Part shown: positions 1-7,315 of the stretch, piece by piece | How the letters are laid out: each line of letters starts with the position of its first letter | Numbering within the stretch: the stretch's first letter is position 1 | Assembly: GCA_905479795.1 (NCBI GenBank) | Contig: CAJQNX010000056.1 | Coordinates: forward strand, 1-24,724 | Source: an uncultured Candidatus Midichloriaceae bacterium | GTDB lineage: Bacteria > Pseudomonadota > Alphaproteobacteria > Rickettsiales > Midichloriaceae | Direction: 5' to 3' | Length of the DNA: 24,724 bases | Program-made: the position numbers and the translations under genes | The notes under the pieces: model-generated | Databases searched by the model: none | Told to the model about the DNA's origin: nothing | What the model saw: the letters and a program-made list of their open reading frames with translations, nothing else

Positions 1-557
1 GCCCTATCACCCGCAACACTTGCAAATGGAGCTACATCTTCAACGACAGCACTTACCCCCCCAATAATTGCAAATTTTCCAATTCTAACAAATTGATGAA
101 TTGCTGCAAGCCCACCAATGATAACGTTGTTATCCAGGATCACATGACCCCCAAGAGTTGCATTATTTGCAAGAATTACATTATCTCCCACTATACAATC
201 ATGCGCAACGTGAGAGCTGATCATAAATAAACAACTATCACCTATCACTGTCTCCATATTTCCATGCACCGTACCTGTATTGACTGTACAATACTCTCTT
301 ATAACGTTATTTTTTCCTATTATCACCCTAGATTCTTCGCCACCATACTTTAGATCTTGGGGAGGATATCCAATAGAAGCGAATGGAAATATCTCTGTAT
401 TTTCACCAATATATGAAAAACCCTCAATGCAAACATGCGAATGCAATTTTACACCCCTACCTATCTCAACATTCTTTCCTATAGTACAATACGGACCTAT
501 GCTAGCTTCTGGATGCACTTTTGCGCCTTTTTGAATAATTGCTGTTTTATGAATCAT
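1..557 (-). CDS. lpxA: UDP-N-acetylglucosamine acyltransferase LpxA (C-terminus cut by window edge)
   Basis: First enzyme of lipid A synthesis: it moves a 3-hydroxyacyl chain from acyl-ACP to the 3-OH of UDP-GlcNAc in the cytoplasm. 185 complete codons are visible, from ATG at 557 to the window start. The protein is a left-handed beta helix of hexapeptide repeats from residue 1 (IGPYCTIG, VEIGRGVKL, TVIGDSC). The HVAHDC motif near residues 116-121 places the catalytic His at about residue 119 (E. coli His125). The GGLAAIHQFVRIG stretch is typical of LpxA rather than LpxD. The C-terminal helical domain lies outside the window. It follows fabZ by 13 bases on the same strand, the usual lpxD-fabZ-lpxA order, so it is probably co-transcribed. 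Its presence implies that the organism makes LPS. Confidence 0.96.
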   Translation of the reverse strand, partial: MIHKTAIIQKGAKVHPEASIGPYCTIGKNVEIGRGVKLHSHVCIEGFSYIGENTEIFPFASIGYPPQDLKYGGEESRVIIGKNNVIREYCTVNTGTVHGNMETVIGDSCLFMISSHVAHDCIVGDNVILANNATLGGHVILDNNVIIGGLAAIHQFVRIGKFAIIGGVSAVVEDVAPFASVAGDR

Positions 558-570
558 TATTTAATCTATT

Positions 571-1023
571 TTATTCTTTAACTAACATTGCAGAAAAAAT
601 GGCATCTGCTACCTTCACATTATCAACTTTTGCCTCACCACTCATTTTCCAAACATTTCTTCTTGCTTGAACCTGCTCCACACAAATATGCAAACTATCA
701 CCAGGCACTACAGGTTTTCTAAAATGCGCCTTTTCAATTGACATAAAATATATAATTTGATTTTCATCATTAGTATTTTCATCATTCACACTTTTTGATG
801 CAAAAACCGCCGCTGCCTGTGCCATAGCTTCGATAAGCAACACCCCTGGCATTACTGGTTTTTGTGGAAAATGTCCATTAAAAAAATCTTCATTAATTGT
901 CACATTTTTCAGCGCAACAATATTTTTGTTTAAATTTAATTCCAATATCCTATCCAGCAATAAGAAGGGATATCTATGGGGAATTATTTTTTTTATCTCA
1001 GAAATATCCAATATACTTTTCAT
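571..1023 (-). CDS. fabZ: 3-hydroxyacyl-ACP dehydratase FabZ
   Basis: Hot-dog fold dehydratase of type II fatty acid synthesis, converting (3R)-hydroxyacyl-ACP to trans-2-enoyl-ACP. It competes with LpxA/LpxD for the same hydroxyacyl-ACP pool, which is why the three genes sit together. At 150 aa it has normal length. The IPHRYPFLLLD motif is at residues 14-24, the catalytic His51 lies in GHFPQKPVMPG, and the catalytic Glu65 in LIEAMAQ. A small Asn/Asp/Glu-rich stretch around residues 79-88 (VNDENTNDEN) is a low-complexity insertion before the IIYFMSIEKA strand. It lies 4 bases after lpxD and 13 bases before lpxA. Identification is firm. Confidence 0.97.
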   Translation of the reverse strand: MKSILDISEIKKIIPHRYPFLLLDRILELNLNKNIVALKNVTINEDFFNGHFPQKPVMPGVLLIEAMAQAAAVFASKSVNDENTNDENQIIYFMSIEKAHFRKPVVPGDSLHICVEQVQARRNVWKMSGEAKVDNVKVADAIFSAMLVKE

Positions 1024-1027
1024 ACCC

Positions 1028-2032
1028 TTATTTAATTATTTGTTTTTTTAAAAATATATTTTGTCTATGCCAACTACTTATTTTAATTGCAGGGTAACCA
1101 CCTATTACCTCCCCCTCTTGAATGTCATTTACAATTCCAGATTTTCCTGCAACCATAACCTTGTCACTAATATTTAGATGGCCAGCTATCCCTACTTGCC
1201 CTCCAATCAAAACATTTTTGCCAATTTTAGTGCTGCCCGAAACTCCAGTTTGTGCAGCAATTATAGTGCCTTCATCAATGATAACATTGTGGCCAATTTG
1301 AACAAGATTGTCAATTTTACAATTATTTTTAATTACGGTGTTCTCCAAAGTTCCTCTATCTATGCAACTATTTGCACCTATTTCAACATTATCACCAATC
1401 TCTACAATGCCTACTTGCCTAATTTTAGGGCCGCCAGGAATGAAGCCAAAGCCATCCTGCCCAATTCTAACACCACTATATATAGCGCAACTATTGCCTA
1501 TCACAGCAAATACAATTGTCACATTGCACTCAATATTAGCATTATCACCAATTACGACGTTATCACCAATCACAGTATTATGACCGATATATGAATTTTC
1601 ACCAATTACAGCATTTTTACCAATAACAACCCCCTCACCTATACAGCACATTTTATTAATTTTAGCAGATGAATCAATGAAAGCTGCTTTTGAAATACTA
1701 TGCTTTATAGCATCTTTGGGATAAAATTTATCAATAAGCTTTGCGAAAATAAATTGCGGATCTTTAGTTATAATCAAAGTCATACCCTTTGGAGCATACG
1801 ACCTATCTTCTTGTTTTAAAATACATGCCCCAGCTTTGGTATTTTTTAAATTTTCAATATACTTCGGATTGTGAAAAAAAGTAATATCATGCCTCGATGC
1901 ATTATCAAGAGTTGAAATATTATAAATTAACGCCCCGTCGCCCTCTATTATTTCTTCAATAGTATCAACATCATTTATCAAATCCTTTAATAAAAAAGGG
2001 CCAGATTTTTTATGAAAAACCCTTGTACTCAT
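1028..2032 (-). CDS. lpxD: UDP-3-O-acylglucosamine N-acyltransferase LpxD
   Basis: Third step of lipid A synthesis: N-acylation of UDP-3-O-acylglucosamine from hydroxyacyl-ACP. 334 aa, the normal length. The N-terminal uridine-binding domain (residues 1-105) is followed by hexapeptide beta-helix repeats (about 112-310) and a short C-terminal helix. Candidate catalytic residues are His248 in the VQIGHN motif and His285 in IAGHLN, matching E. coli His239 and His276. The GQDGFGF motif at 191-197 is characteristic of LpxD. First gene of the lpxD-fabZ-lpxA operon; it is divergent from rpmJ, so the roughly 140 bases between 2033 and 2172 should hold its promoter. Confidence 0.96.
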   Translation of the reverse strand: MSTRVFHKKSGPFLLKDLINDVDTIEEIIEGDGALIYNISTLDNASRHDITFFHNPKYIENLKNTKAGACILKQEDRSYAPKGMTLIITKDPQFIFAKLIDKFYPKDAIKHSISKAAFIDSSAKINKMCCIGEGVVIGKNAVIGENSYIGHNTVIGDNVVIGDNANIECNVTIVFAVIGNSCAIYSGVRIGQDGFGFIPGGPKIRQVGIVEIGDNVEIGANSCIDRGTLENTVIKNNCKIDNLVQIGHNVIIDEGTIIAAQTGVSGSTKIGKNVLIGGQVGIAGHLNISDKVMVAGKSGIVNDIQEGEVIGGYPAIKISSWHRQNIFLKKQIIK

Positions 2033-2172
2033 CTTTTAACTATCTAAAAAAAAGTGTTTAAAACTTATTAAAGCCCATTTTTTATATTTATAAAACTTAT
2101 TTGTCTATAAAAAGCTTGTAAATTTCCTAAAAAAATACTACTTATCTATAAATTGAAAATTTAACAAATGCA

Positions 2173-2298
2173 ATGAAAGTATTATCGTCATTAAAGTCTG
2201 CTAAAAAAAGAGATCTAAATTGCAAACTTATAAAAAGAAAAGGTAAGTTATACGTAATCAACAAGAAGAATCCTAAATTTAAAGCAAGACAAGGATAA
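2173..2298 (+). CDS. rpmJ: 50S ribosomal protein L36
   Basis: Small ORF of 41 codons plus stop, read directly from the DNA. It begins MKVLSSLKSAKKR and ends INKKNPKFKARQG, the alphaproteobacterial type of L36 with a Tyr-Val-Ile-Asn-Lys-Lys-Asn-Pro core. Only one Cys (residue 17) is visible where zinc-binding L36 proteins carry a Cys3-His set, so this looks like the zinc-free (C-minus) form. L36 is a late-assembling large-subunit protein. It ends 2 bases before the RNase D gene and is probably co-transcribed with it. The antisense frame over this region is a shadow. Confidence 0.93.
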   Translation: MKVLSSLKSAKKRDLNCKLIKRKGKLYVINKKNPKFKARQG

Positions 2299-2300
2299 TA

Positions 2301-2924
2301 ATGCAGTATGACTATAAATATCATATTGATGACATCCCAGGCAATTTAAATCTGAAAGGAGATCTTGCTATAGATACTGAAGCAATGGGTTTAAACAACC
2401 ATAGAGATAGGTTATGTGTACTGCAATTAGCTGATGAATTAAATGATATTCATTTAGTGCACTTTAAAAACAGAAATTACAATGCTCCTAATTTAAAAAA
2501 GCTTCTTATTGACAAAACAAGGGTTAAGATTTTTCATTATGCTAGATTCGACGTTGCAATTATTCAAAAATATCTAGAAATTGATATTGAGAATATTTTT
2601 TGCACAAAAATTGCATCAAAGCTTTGCAGAACCTATACACATCACCATAGCTTATTAGAACTCTGCAATGAATTACTAGATGTTAAAATTTCCAAACAAC
2701 AACAATCATCAGATTGGGGCGCCCTATCGCTAAATAAAAAACAATTAAATTATGCAGCTCAAGATGTAAAGTATTTACATCAATTATATGATAAAATGTC
2801 ACTTTTATTATTAAGGGAAAATAAAATGGAAATTGCAGAAGCATGTTTTAAATTCTTACCAACAAAAACAAAGCTTGACCTACTGGGTTGGTTAGAGCAT
2901 GACATATTCTCACATCAACAATAA
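2301..2924 (+). CDS. rnd: Ribonuclease D (short, exonuclease domain only)
   Basis: 3'-5' exoribonuclease of the DEDDy family, acting in tRNA 3' maturation and structured RNA turnover. 207 aa, which covers the exonuclease domain only. The C-terminal HRDC domains of E. coli RNase D are absent, as in other short alphaproteobacterial versions. The expected acidic residues are visible: Asp25 and Glu27 in AIDTEAMG, Asp84 in YARFDVAI, and Tyr151/Asp155 in YAAQDVKYL. The gene starts 2 bases after the L36 stop codon, so translation is probably coupled. A 7-bp stem at 2929-2935/2954-2960 follows the stop codon but lacks a T run. Confidence 0.93.
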   Translation: MQYDYKYHIDDIPGNLNLKGDLAIDTEAMGLNNHRDRLCVLQLADELNDIHLVHFKNRNYNAPNLKKLLIDKTRVKIFHYARFDVAIIQKYLEIDIENIFCTKIASKLCRTYTHHHSLLELCNELLDVKISKQQQSSDWGALSLNKKQLNYAAQDVKYLHQLYDKMSLLLLRENKMEIAEACFKFLPTKTKLDLLGWLEHDIFSHQQ

Positions 2925-3375
2925 ATTTACAAAGACCAAAGGAAACATAAATTTCTTTGTTACTAAAAGATAAGCAGTAAAAAACTCTCTTGTAGTCATA
3001 AATAATAAATATAATTAAGGCTCAAGTCAATTAACTGTAGATTTTAATAACAAGGTTCATTTTGCATAACGCATCATATAAATATAAAGCACAATATTGA
3101 GCGACTAACATCAAGTATTTGCCACCATTACACATTACAAATGGTTAAGATATTTAAATATCAACATACTCAAATCTCATAATTATAAAAAGAATTAGCC
3201 TGCCATATAATATAATTATTGTAATTTTTAATATAAAAATTCAATAAGATAAAAAAAAATGAGGCAATCTCACAAATATGTGATAGAGTATGGAAAATAA
3301 TCGGTTGTTATCTAATGTAACAGTTGGAAATGACAATCTATTATTAAATAATAAATTAATAAAATATAAAGTAAT
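2925..3375. other. Intergenic region upstream of the cold-shock gene
   Basis: 451 bases without a recognisable gene. It holds a weak inverted repeat at 2929-2960 just after rnd, and AT-rich sequence that must contain the cspA promoter and 5' leader. I cannot assign promoter boxes with confidence. A 29-codon ORF (ATG at 3290, stop TGA 3377-3379) overlaps the cspA start codon as ATGA; it may be a leader peptide or chance. No tRNA or sRNA was recognised. Confidence 0.5.
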
Positions 3376-3582
3376 ATGAAAATAACAGGCACAGTAAAAT
3401 GGTTTAACTCTACCAAAGGATATGGGTTTATAGCTCCAGACAATGGATCAAAAGATGTATTCGTACATAGGTCAGCAGTAGAAGCAGCAGGACTTGATGA
3501 TTTGCAAGATAATCAAAAAATAGAATTCAAGATTGTTGCAAACCAAGGCAAAGAATCAGCTGAGGACATAGTATTAGCCTAA
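3376..3582 (+). CDS. cspA: Cold-shock domain protein (CspA family)
   Basis: Single cold-shock domain of 68 aa, the full family length. It is a five-stranded OB fold that binds single-stranded RNA/DNA and acts as an RNA chaperone. RNP1 is KGYGFIA at residues 14-20 and RNP2 is VFVHRSA at about 28-34, after the conserved start GTVKWFN. The start ATG overlaps the stop of a short upstream ORF (ATGA). The HU-like gene follows after 23 bases, suggesting a small nucleic-acid-binding operon. Which csp paralogue this is cannot be told from one window. Confidence 0.94.
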   Translation: MKITGTVKWFNSTKGYGFIAPDNGSKDVFVHRSAVEAAGLDDLQDNQKIEFKIVANQGKESAEDIVLA

Positions 3583-3605
3583 CTATAAACAAAAGAGTAG
3601 TTACC

Positions 3606-3881
3606 ATGAACAAAACTGAATTTATAGAAAAGCTATCAAGCGAACTGGATACAAGTAAGGTTGAAACAGGGAAATATTTAGATAAAATATTTAAATGTAT
3701 AGCAACATCTATGAAAGACAATGATGAATTAAGATTTGTAGGATTTGGAAGCTTTAAGGCAAAAAACACAGAAGCAAAAGAGGTGAGAACACCAAAGGGA
3801 ACAATGGCGAAAGTACCTGCACAAAGAAGGGTAAGTTTTTCTACAGGTTCCGAGTTCAAATCTATAGTGAATGATAAATAG
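3606..3881 (+). CDS. HU/IHF-family DNA-binding protein
   Basis: Small nucleoid protein of 91 aa, the standard HU/IHF length. The N-terminal helices begin MNKTEFIEKLSSEL, the core FVGFGSFKAK is at about residues 44-53, and the DNA-minor-groove arm region carries RTPKGTMAKVPAQRRVSF, ending with the usual short helix. The arm has KGT-MAKVPAQ where HU normally has TG+EI.IPA; this is recognisable but divergent, so I do not choose between HU and IHF. It follows cspA by 23 bases. A 17-bp hairpin about 80 bases after its stop probably ends the transcript. Confidence 0.9.
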   Translation: MNKTEFIEKLSSELDTSKVETGKYLDKIFKCIATSMKDNDELRFVGFGSFKAKNTEAKEVRTPKGTMAKVPAQRRVSFSTGSEFKSIVNDK

Positions 3882-3958
3882 ACGTTTTTTGGCGAACTAT
3901 TACAGCAGCAGTATTATCTTTACACTTGTAGTGGTAGTAGTGCTGTAAAATAGCTTTA

Positions 3959-4006
3959 ATATGTTTTGCCTTTTTGATTATTATGTTAAAAAAAGGTAAA
4001 ACATAT
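3959..4006 (+). terminator. Strong hairpin after the HU gene
   Basis: Left arm 3959-3975 and right arm 3990-4006 pair over 17 bases with one G-T wobble, around a 14-base loop. The arms start ATATGTTTTGCC and end GGTAAAACATAT. The run of T in the left arm and A in the right arm would let it work in either direction. An 8-bp stem also exists at 3900-3907/3941-3948 (TTACAGCA/TGCTGTAA). It lies between the HU gene and the ProQ-like locus and is best read as a transcription terminator, though no free T run follows the right arm. Confidence 0.55.
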
Positions 4007-4126
4007 ATAAGTTAATTAAGACTCGCATCTGTGTTCATTATATAATAAATGCAAAAATCATGGAAGATAATCAATTAATTACTAAAATATAGACGCTTGT
4101 TTACTTAAAAAACATTGTTAATAACC

Positions 4127-4231
4127 ATGTAAAAAAAAGTTTTAAGAAGACTTAGGGAAGATAAAAAAGGATATGAATCAATAGACAAAAGATTAACTAA
4201 ACATAAAACTTTTTTAGATATATTTAATTAA
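4127..4231 (+). pseudogene. Possible remnant of a very small gene with a stop at codon 2
   Basis: An ATG at 4127 is followed at once by TAA (4130-4132) and then by 32 in-frame codons. They encode a Lys/Arg-rich sequence (KKVLRRLREDKKGYES...) ending at TAA 4229-4231, 12 bases before the ProQ-like start. Changing one base (TAA to AAA) would restore a 34-aa basic protein. No family is recognised. It could equally be chance in AT-rich DNA; it is listed because it fills the gap and lies in line with another broken gene. Confidence 0.25.
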
Positions 4232-4243
4232 ATTAGGAAAAAA

Positions 4244-4704
4244 ATGAATATAAAACAGAATGATTGGCATCTACTACCTCCAGAAGACTATGATAAGGTG
4301 TTCGACGCACTATCTCAAAAATATCCAAAATTATTTATTAGAGATAAAAGCTTTATATTTAAAAAAGGAATACATAGAGATATTTTTAATAATGGTGGTC
4401 TTGACTTTAATAGAACTGTAATCAGAAAATTTCTACAATTATGTATTGAAAAAAAAGAATACAGAGAGCTTCATATTGAAAACACCCCAAGGCATGATCT
4501 AGAGGGCAATATAGTTGCATTGTTACAAAAGAAGATGTTGAATTATATATCAAGACAGAAGAGGAAATAAAAAAAAGGATTGAGCAAAAACAAAGCAATA
4601 AGCTTGCGAAAGAAAAGAATTTCACCAAAACAAATAAGCAAAACTTTAAATTAAAATCAAACAATACGAATTATAGTAAACCAAAGCTAGGTTTGAAAAT
4701 TTAA
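4244..4704 (+). pseudogene. ProQ/FinO-domain RNA chaperone, frameshifted
   Basis: The first frame (4244 to its stop at 4568-4570, 108 aa) has the FinO/ProQ core: YPKLF, the FKKGIHRDIF segment at about residues 43-52, FLQLCIEKKEYREL, and RHDLEGN at about 83-89. After DLEGNIVA the frame leaves the family pattern. Moving one frame at about 4517-4519 gives IVTKEDVELYIKTEEE and a Lys/Asn-rich tail ending at TAA 4702-4704, as ProQ proteins normally continue. A single missing base therefore split a gene of about 153 aa. A good Shine-Dalgarno (AGGA, 7 bases before the ATG) marks the start. ProQ proteins bind structured RNAs and sRNA 3' ends. The FinO core is mostly intact, so the truncated product might retain some RNA binding. 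A sequencing error is possible. Confidence 0.72.
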
Positions 4705-5103
4705 GGTATTGAAATAAATTTAGCAGCAAAGTTTAGGATAAACTCCATGGTTAAAATTAAGCTGTAAATTTGTATCCTCAGGCATCTAACCAATAGAATT
4801 ACTCTTACCATCTTGTTAATTTTTAACACAATAAACAAATTTATTTTTTAAAACTTTTAGACACAAAGCTTTGGCTTTATACTATTAATTGGATGAAATA
4901 CTTTATTATTCTCTGAATTCTCAATATATTTTTTATTTTTTAAAATTTAACACTAGATAATAAAAACTAATTCTCTCTTTTTATCAAAAACTCTTTATAA
5001 ATATATCATCTATATATAATTTTTTATTTTTATATTAAGAAAGTGTTTATCTTAACTCAAAGCTGTGCTACATAATTACAATGAGTTGCTTTACATTAGG
5101 TTT
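4705..5103. other. Intergenic region, no gene seen
   Basis: About 400 bases of very AT-rich DNA with many stops in all frames. It holds only a 5-bp hairpin at 4865-4878 (AAAGC/GCTTT) and A/T runs towards 5040. It probably contains the promoter of the glycosyltransferase locus; I cannot place it. Confidence 0.45.
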
Positions 5104-5451
5104 ATGGGAAAAATAAATGACAAAGATCAATACAATATTGATAACAATAATACAAATCTAGATCATCTAAGTGATACAGTTTGCTTAGATTATGGAAAAA
5201 TTACAAATTCAACAAAGCCTATAAAAAATATAGGTCTCGGATCAAATGCGCCTCTAGTTAACCATTTAAGTGCATCTACATTATTATCAAAATCACAAAA
5301 AATATTCTTCACCTGTATTATTGGAGTTATTTTAATTTTATTTATGTTTTTTGATTTTTATAACCTCTTTATGACTTTTTTTTATTTTGTTATTATTTGT
5401 AAATTTAGCATTATTGCAATCTATAGTATTAAAATATATTATGAAAAATAA
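5104..5451 (+). pseudogene. N-terminal part of the membrane glycosyltransferase (separated by frameshift)
   Basis: ATG at 5104 has TTAGG a few bases upstream; a GTG at 5065 in the same frame is an alternative start. The product has a polar Asn/Asp-rich head of about 60 residues and then two hydrophobic helices, ending IKIYYEK at TAA 5449-5451. The stop falls at a run of five A. With four A the frame would read on through Asn codons straight into the catalytic domain encoded from 5441. Related alphaproteobacterial GT2 enzymes carry one or two N-terminal membrane helices directly before the GT domain. The two pieces are therefore probably one gene of about 490 codons broken by a single-base insertion. 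Confidence 0.6.
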
Positions 5452-6577
5452 TAATTTATTAAAAACTTATACCATTTTACTTCCTATTTATAGAGAAGAA
5501 TTGATGTTGGATCAGCTAATTCAAGCAATAGAAAATTTAAAGTATCCAAAAAATTTATTACAAGTTTTATTTTTATTAGAAAAAGATGATGATAAAACCT
5601 TACAGGCCTTATTAACAAAAAAACTTCCAAATTATTTTTCAATTTTAATAGTAAAAGAAGGTGGACCAAAAACAAAAGCTAATGCTTATAATTACGGATT
5701 AAGATATACTACTGGCGAGCTCCTTGTGATTTATGATGCCGAAGACGTGCCAGAAGAAGAGCAGTTACTAAAAGCAGTTAAAAAATTTAATGCAAGTACC
5801 GACATATATCTATCTTGTCTTCAAGCAAAACTTATCTTTTATAATCGCTCAACTAACTATTTATCTCAATTATGCACTCTAGAATATTTAGTTCATTTTA
5901 ATTTTATTTTACCTGTTTTTTCAAGTAAGGATATTTCAATCCCTTTAGGTGGCACCAGCAATCATTTTAAAACCTACGCTTTAAGAGAAGTTGGCGGTTG
6001 GGATCAATACAACGTCACAGAAGATGCAGATTTAACTTACAGATTGTACAGAAAGGGTTACAAGATTAAAATGCTTGATAGCTATACATATGAAGAAACA
6101 GTTATAGACTTGAAATCCTGGATAAGACAACGCTCTAGATGGATTAAGGGTCACATAATTACTTTTCTAGTACAAACTCAAACTGCATTTCCAAACTTAA
6201 AAAATATAAAAAAAAGTAAAAATACTTTTAGTCTCTATTATTTCATGGGCATGGTATTAATATTATCCTTTTTGCATATTTTTTTAATAATACTATTACC
6301 ATTTAGTTTTTTTCATAATTTATCTTATGTTAATATATTATTGTCAAAAATTTGCATATTTTTATATTTATATGCTTATATCAAGATACCTATGATCCTA
6401 ATATACAGAGAAAAAAAAACCTCATTATTAAAAATTTGCTTAATTTATCCCTTCTATTTGCTATTATACAATATAGCTTCAGTTTTTGCTGTAATTCAAT
6501 TAATTATAAATCCATATAAATGGGACAAGACTAATCATGGCAACAATCTAATAAGTTATTTGATTAACAAAAAATAG
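5441..6577 (+). CDS. Family 2 glycosyltransferase, membrane-bound, processive type (catalytic part)
   Basis: GT-A fold transferase that adds sugars from a nucleotide donor at the inner membrane face. The open frame extends back to a TTG at 5387, but ATG 5441 is the first ATG. Visible signatures: TILLPIYRE at the fold start, GGPKTKANAYNYGL, the nucleotide/metal motif YDAEDVPE, the acceptor-side TEDADL, and QRSRW, the Q/RxxRW motif of processive GT2 enzymes. A C-terminal block of about three membrane helices follows from roughly residue 270 of this frame. The set resembles alphaproteobacterial cellulose-synthase-like GT2 proteins; donor and product are unknown. All catalytic motifs are intact, so it may still work if translation restarts at 5441 or if slippage at the A run joins it to the upstream part. 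Confidence 0.85.
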   Translation: MKNNNLLKTYTILLPIYREELMLDQLIQAIENLKYPKNLLQVLFLLEKDDDKTLQALLTKKLPNYFSILIVKEGGPKTKANAYNYGLRYTTGELLVIYDAEDVPEEEQLLKAVKKFNASTDIYLSCLQAKLIFYNRSTNYLSQLCTLEYLVHFNFILPVFSSKDISIPLGGTSNHFKTYALREVGGWDQYNVTEDADLTYRLYRKGYKIKMLDSYTYEETVIDLKSWIRQRSRWIKGHIITFLVQTQTAFPNLKNIKKSKNTFSLYYFMGMVLILSFLHIFLIILLPFSFFHNLSYVNILLSKICIFLYLYAYIKIPMILIYREKKTSLLKICLIYPFYLLLYNIASVFAVIQLIINPYKWDKTNHGNNLISYLINKK

Positions 6578-6658
6578 CACCTATATAATAAAATATTTAG
6601 GAATTATGAATTGAAATATCATCTACTATTATAGCGAAATCATTCATGCCGCCTTGCT

Positions 6659-7231
6659 TTAAAAATTTTGCGAAACTATTTGATCATCAAATTCAATAGG
6701 TTTGTACTTATAACCCACTGAATTCATTATTTCAATTTCTAATTTTTCCATAATTTTTGCCTCATCATCTAAAATGTGATCATAACCAAACAGATGAAGT
6801 AATCCATGAATTAATATATGGGAAAAATATTCTATAAAAGTTTTTTCCTGATCCAAACTTTCATTCATTACTCTTTCAAAGCTAATAGCTATATCGCCTA
6901 AGAATAGATAACTATCTAAATCTAATATATTTTTTATATTATTTTTTTTAATTTTATAAAATGGAAACGACAAAACATTTGTCGGATTATCTTTATTCCT
7001 AAACTCCTTATTCAAATTATGAAGATTTTCATCATCAGCTAGCAATAATGATACCTCAAATGATTTAGTTTCATAACCTTTCCCTAGAACATTAAAAATT
7101 ACAGATTTTATAATTTTCTTACAATGGTTATGTACATTGAAGTCCACCGTAGTCCAATGCGATGACTTGATGGATATATCTATTAAAAATTCTTTAGAAG
7201 ATGCTATTGATATGGGGTCTGGATCAGACAT
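6659..7231 (-). CDS. ybeY: Endoribonuclease YbeY (16S rRNA 3' maturation)
   Basis: Zinc-dependent single-strand RNase needed for 16S rRNA 3'-end processing and ribosome quality control. The zinc motif H-x3-H-x5-H is clear: His142, His146 and His152 in HGLLHLFGYDH. The preceding NPTNVLSFP (about residues 82-90) and LGDIAIS (111-117) are also family hallmarks. At 190 aa it is slightly long because of N- and C-terminal extensions. Last gene of the long minus-strand run, 84 bases after the PAP2 gene. It converges on the glycosyltransferase with about 80 bases between the stops. Confidence 0.95.
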   Translation of the reverse strand: MSDPDPISIASSKEFLIDISIKSSHWTTVDFNVHNHCKKIIKSVIFNVLGKGYETKSFEVSLLLADDENLHNLNKEFRNKDNPTNVLSFPFYKIKKNNIKNILDLDSYLFLGDIAISFERVMNESLDQEKTFIEYFSHILIHGLLHLFGYDHILDDEAKIMEKLEIEIMNSVGYKYKPIEFDDQIVSQNF

Positions 7232-7315
7232 ATAATGATTTTATGTTGTTAAAAACAATAGCAGTACTTTATAAATTTTTCAATTTAATTAATTTGCATT
7301 ATCTTCATAAATTAA

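Noticed and set aside
1178..1594. 138-aa plus-strand ORF antisense to lpxD
   Set aside because: Shadow of the hexapeptide-repeat coding strand; repeats on the other strand explain its length and composition.
3842..3866. tRNA T-loop-like GTTCAAATC
   Set aside because: Lies inside the HU coding region, with no acceptor stem or anticodon arm around it.
6597..6647. 16-codon minus-strand ORF after ybeY (MNDFAIIVDDISIHNS) with an upstream AAGGCGG
   Set aside because: Too short to support; it lies in the convergent gap and could be a trace of a lost neighbour, but nothing confirms it.
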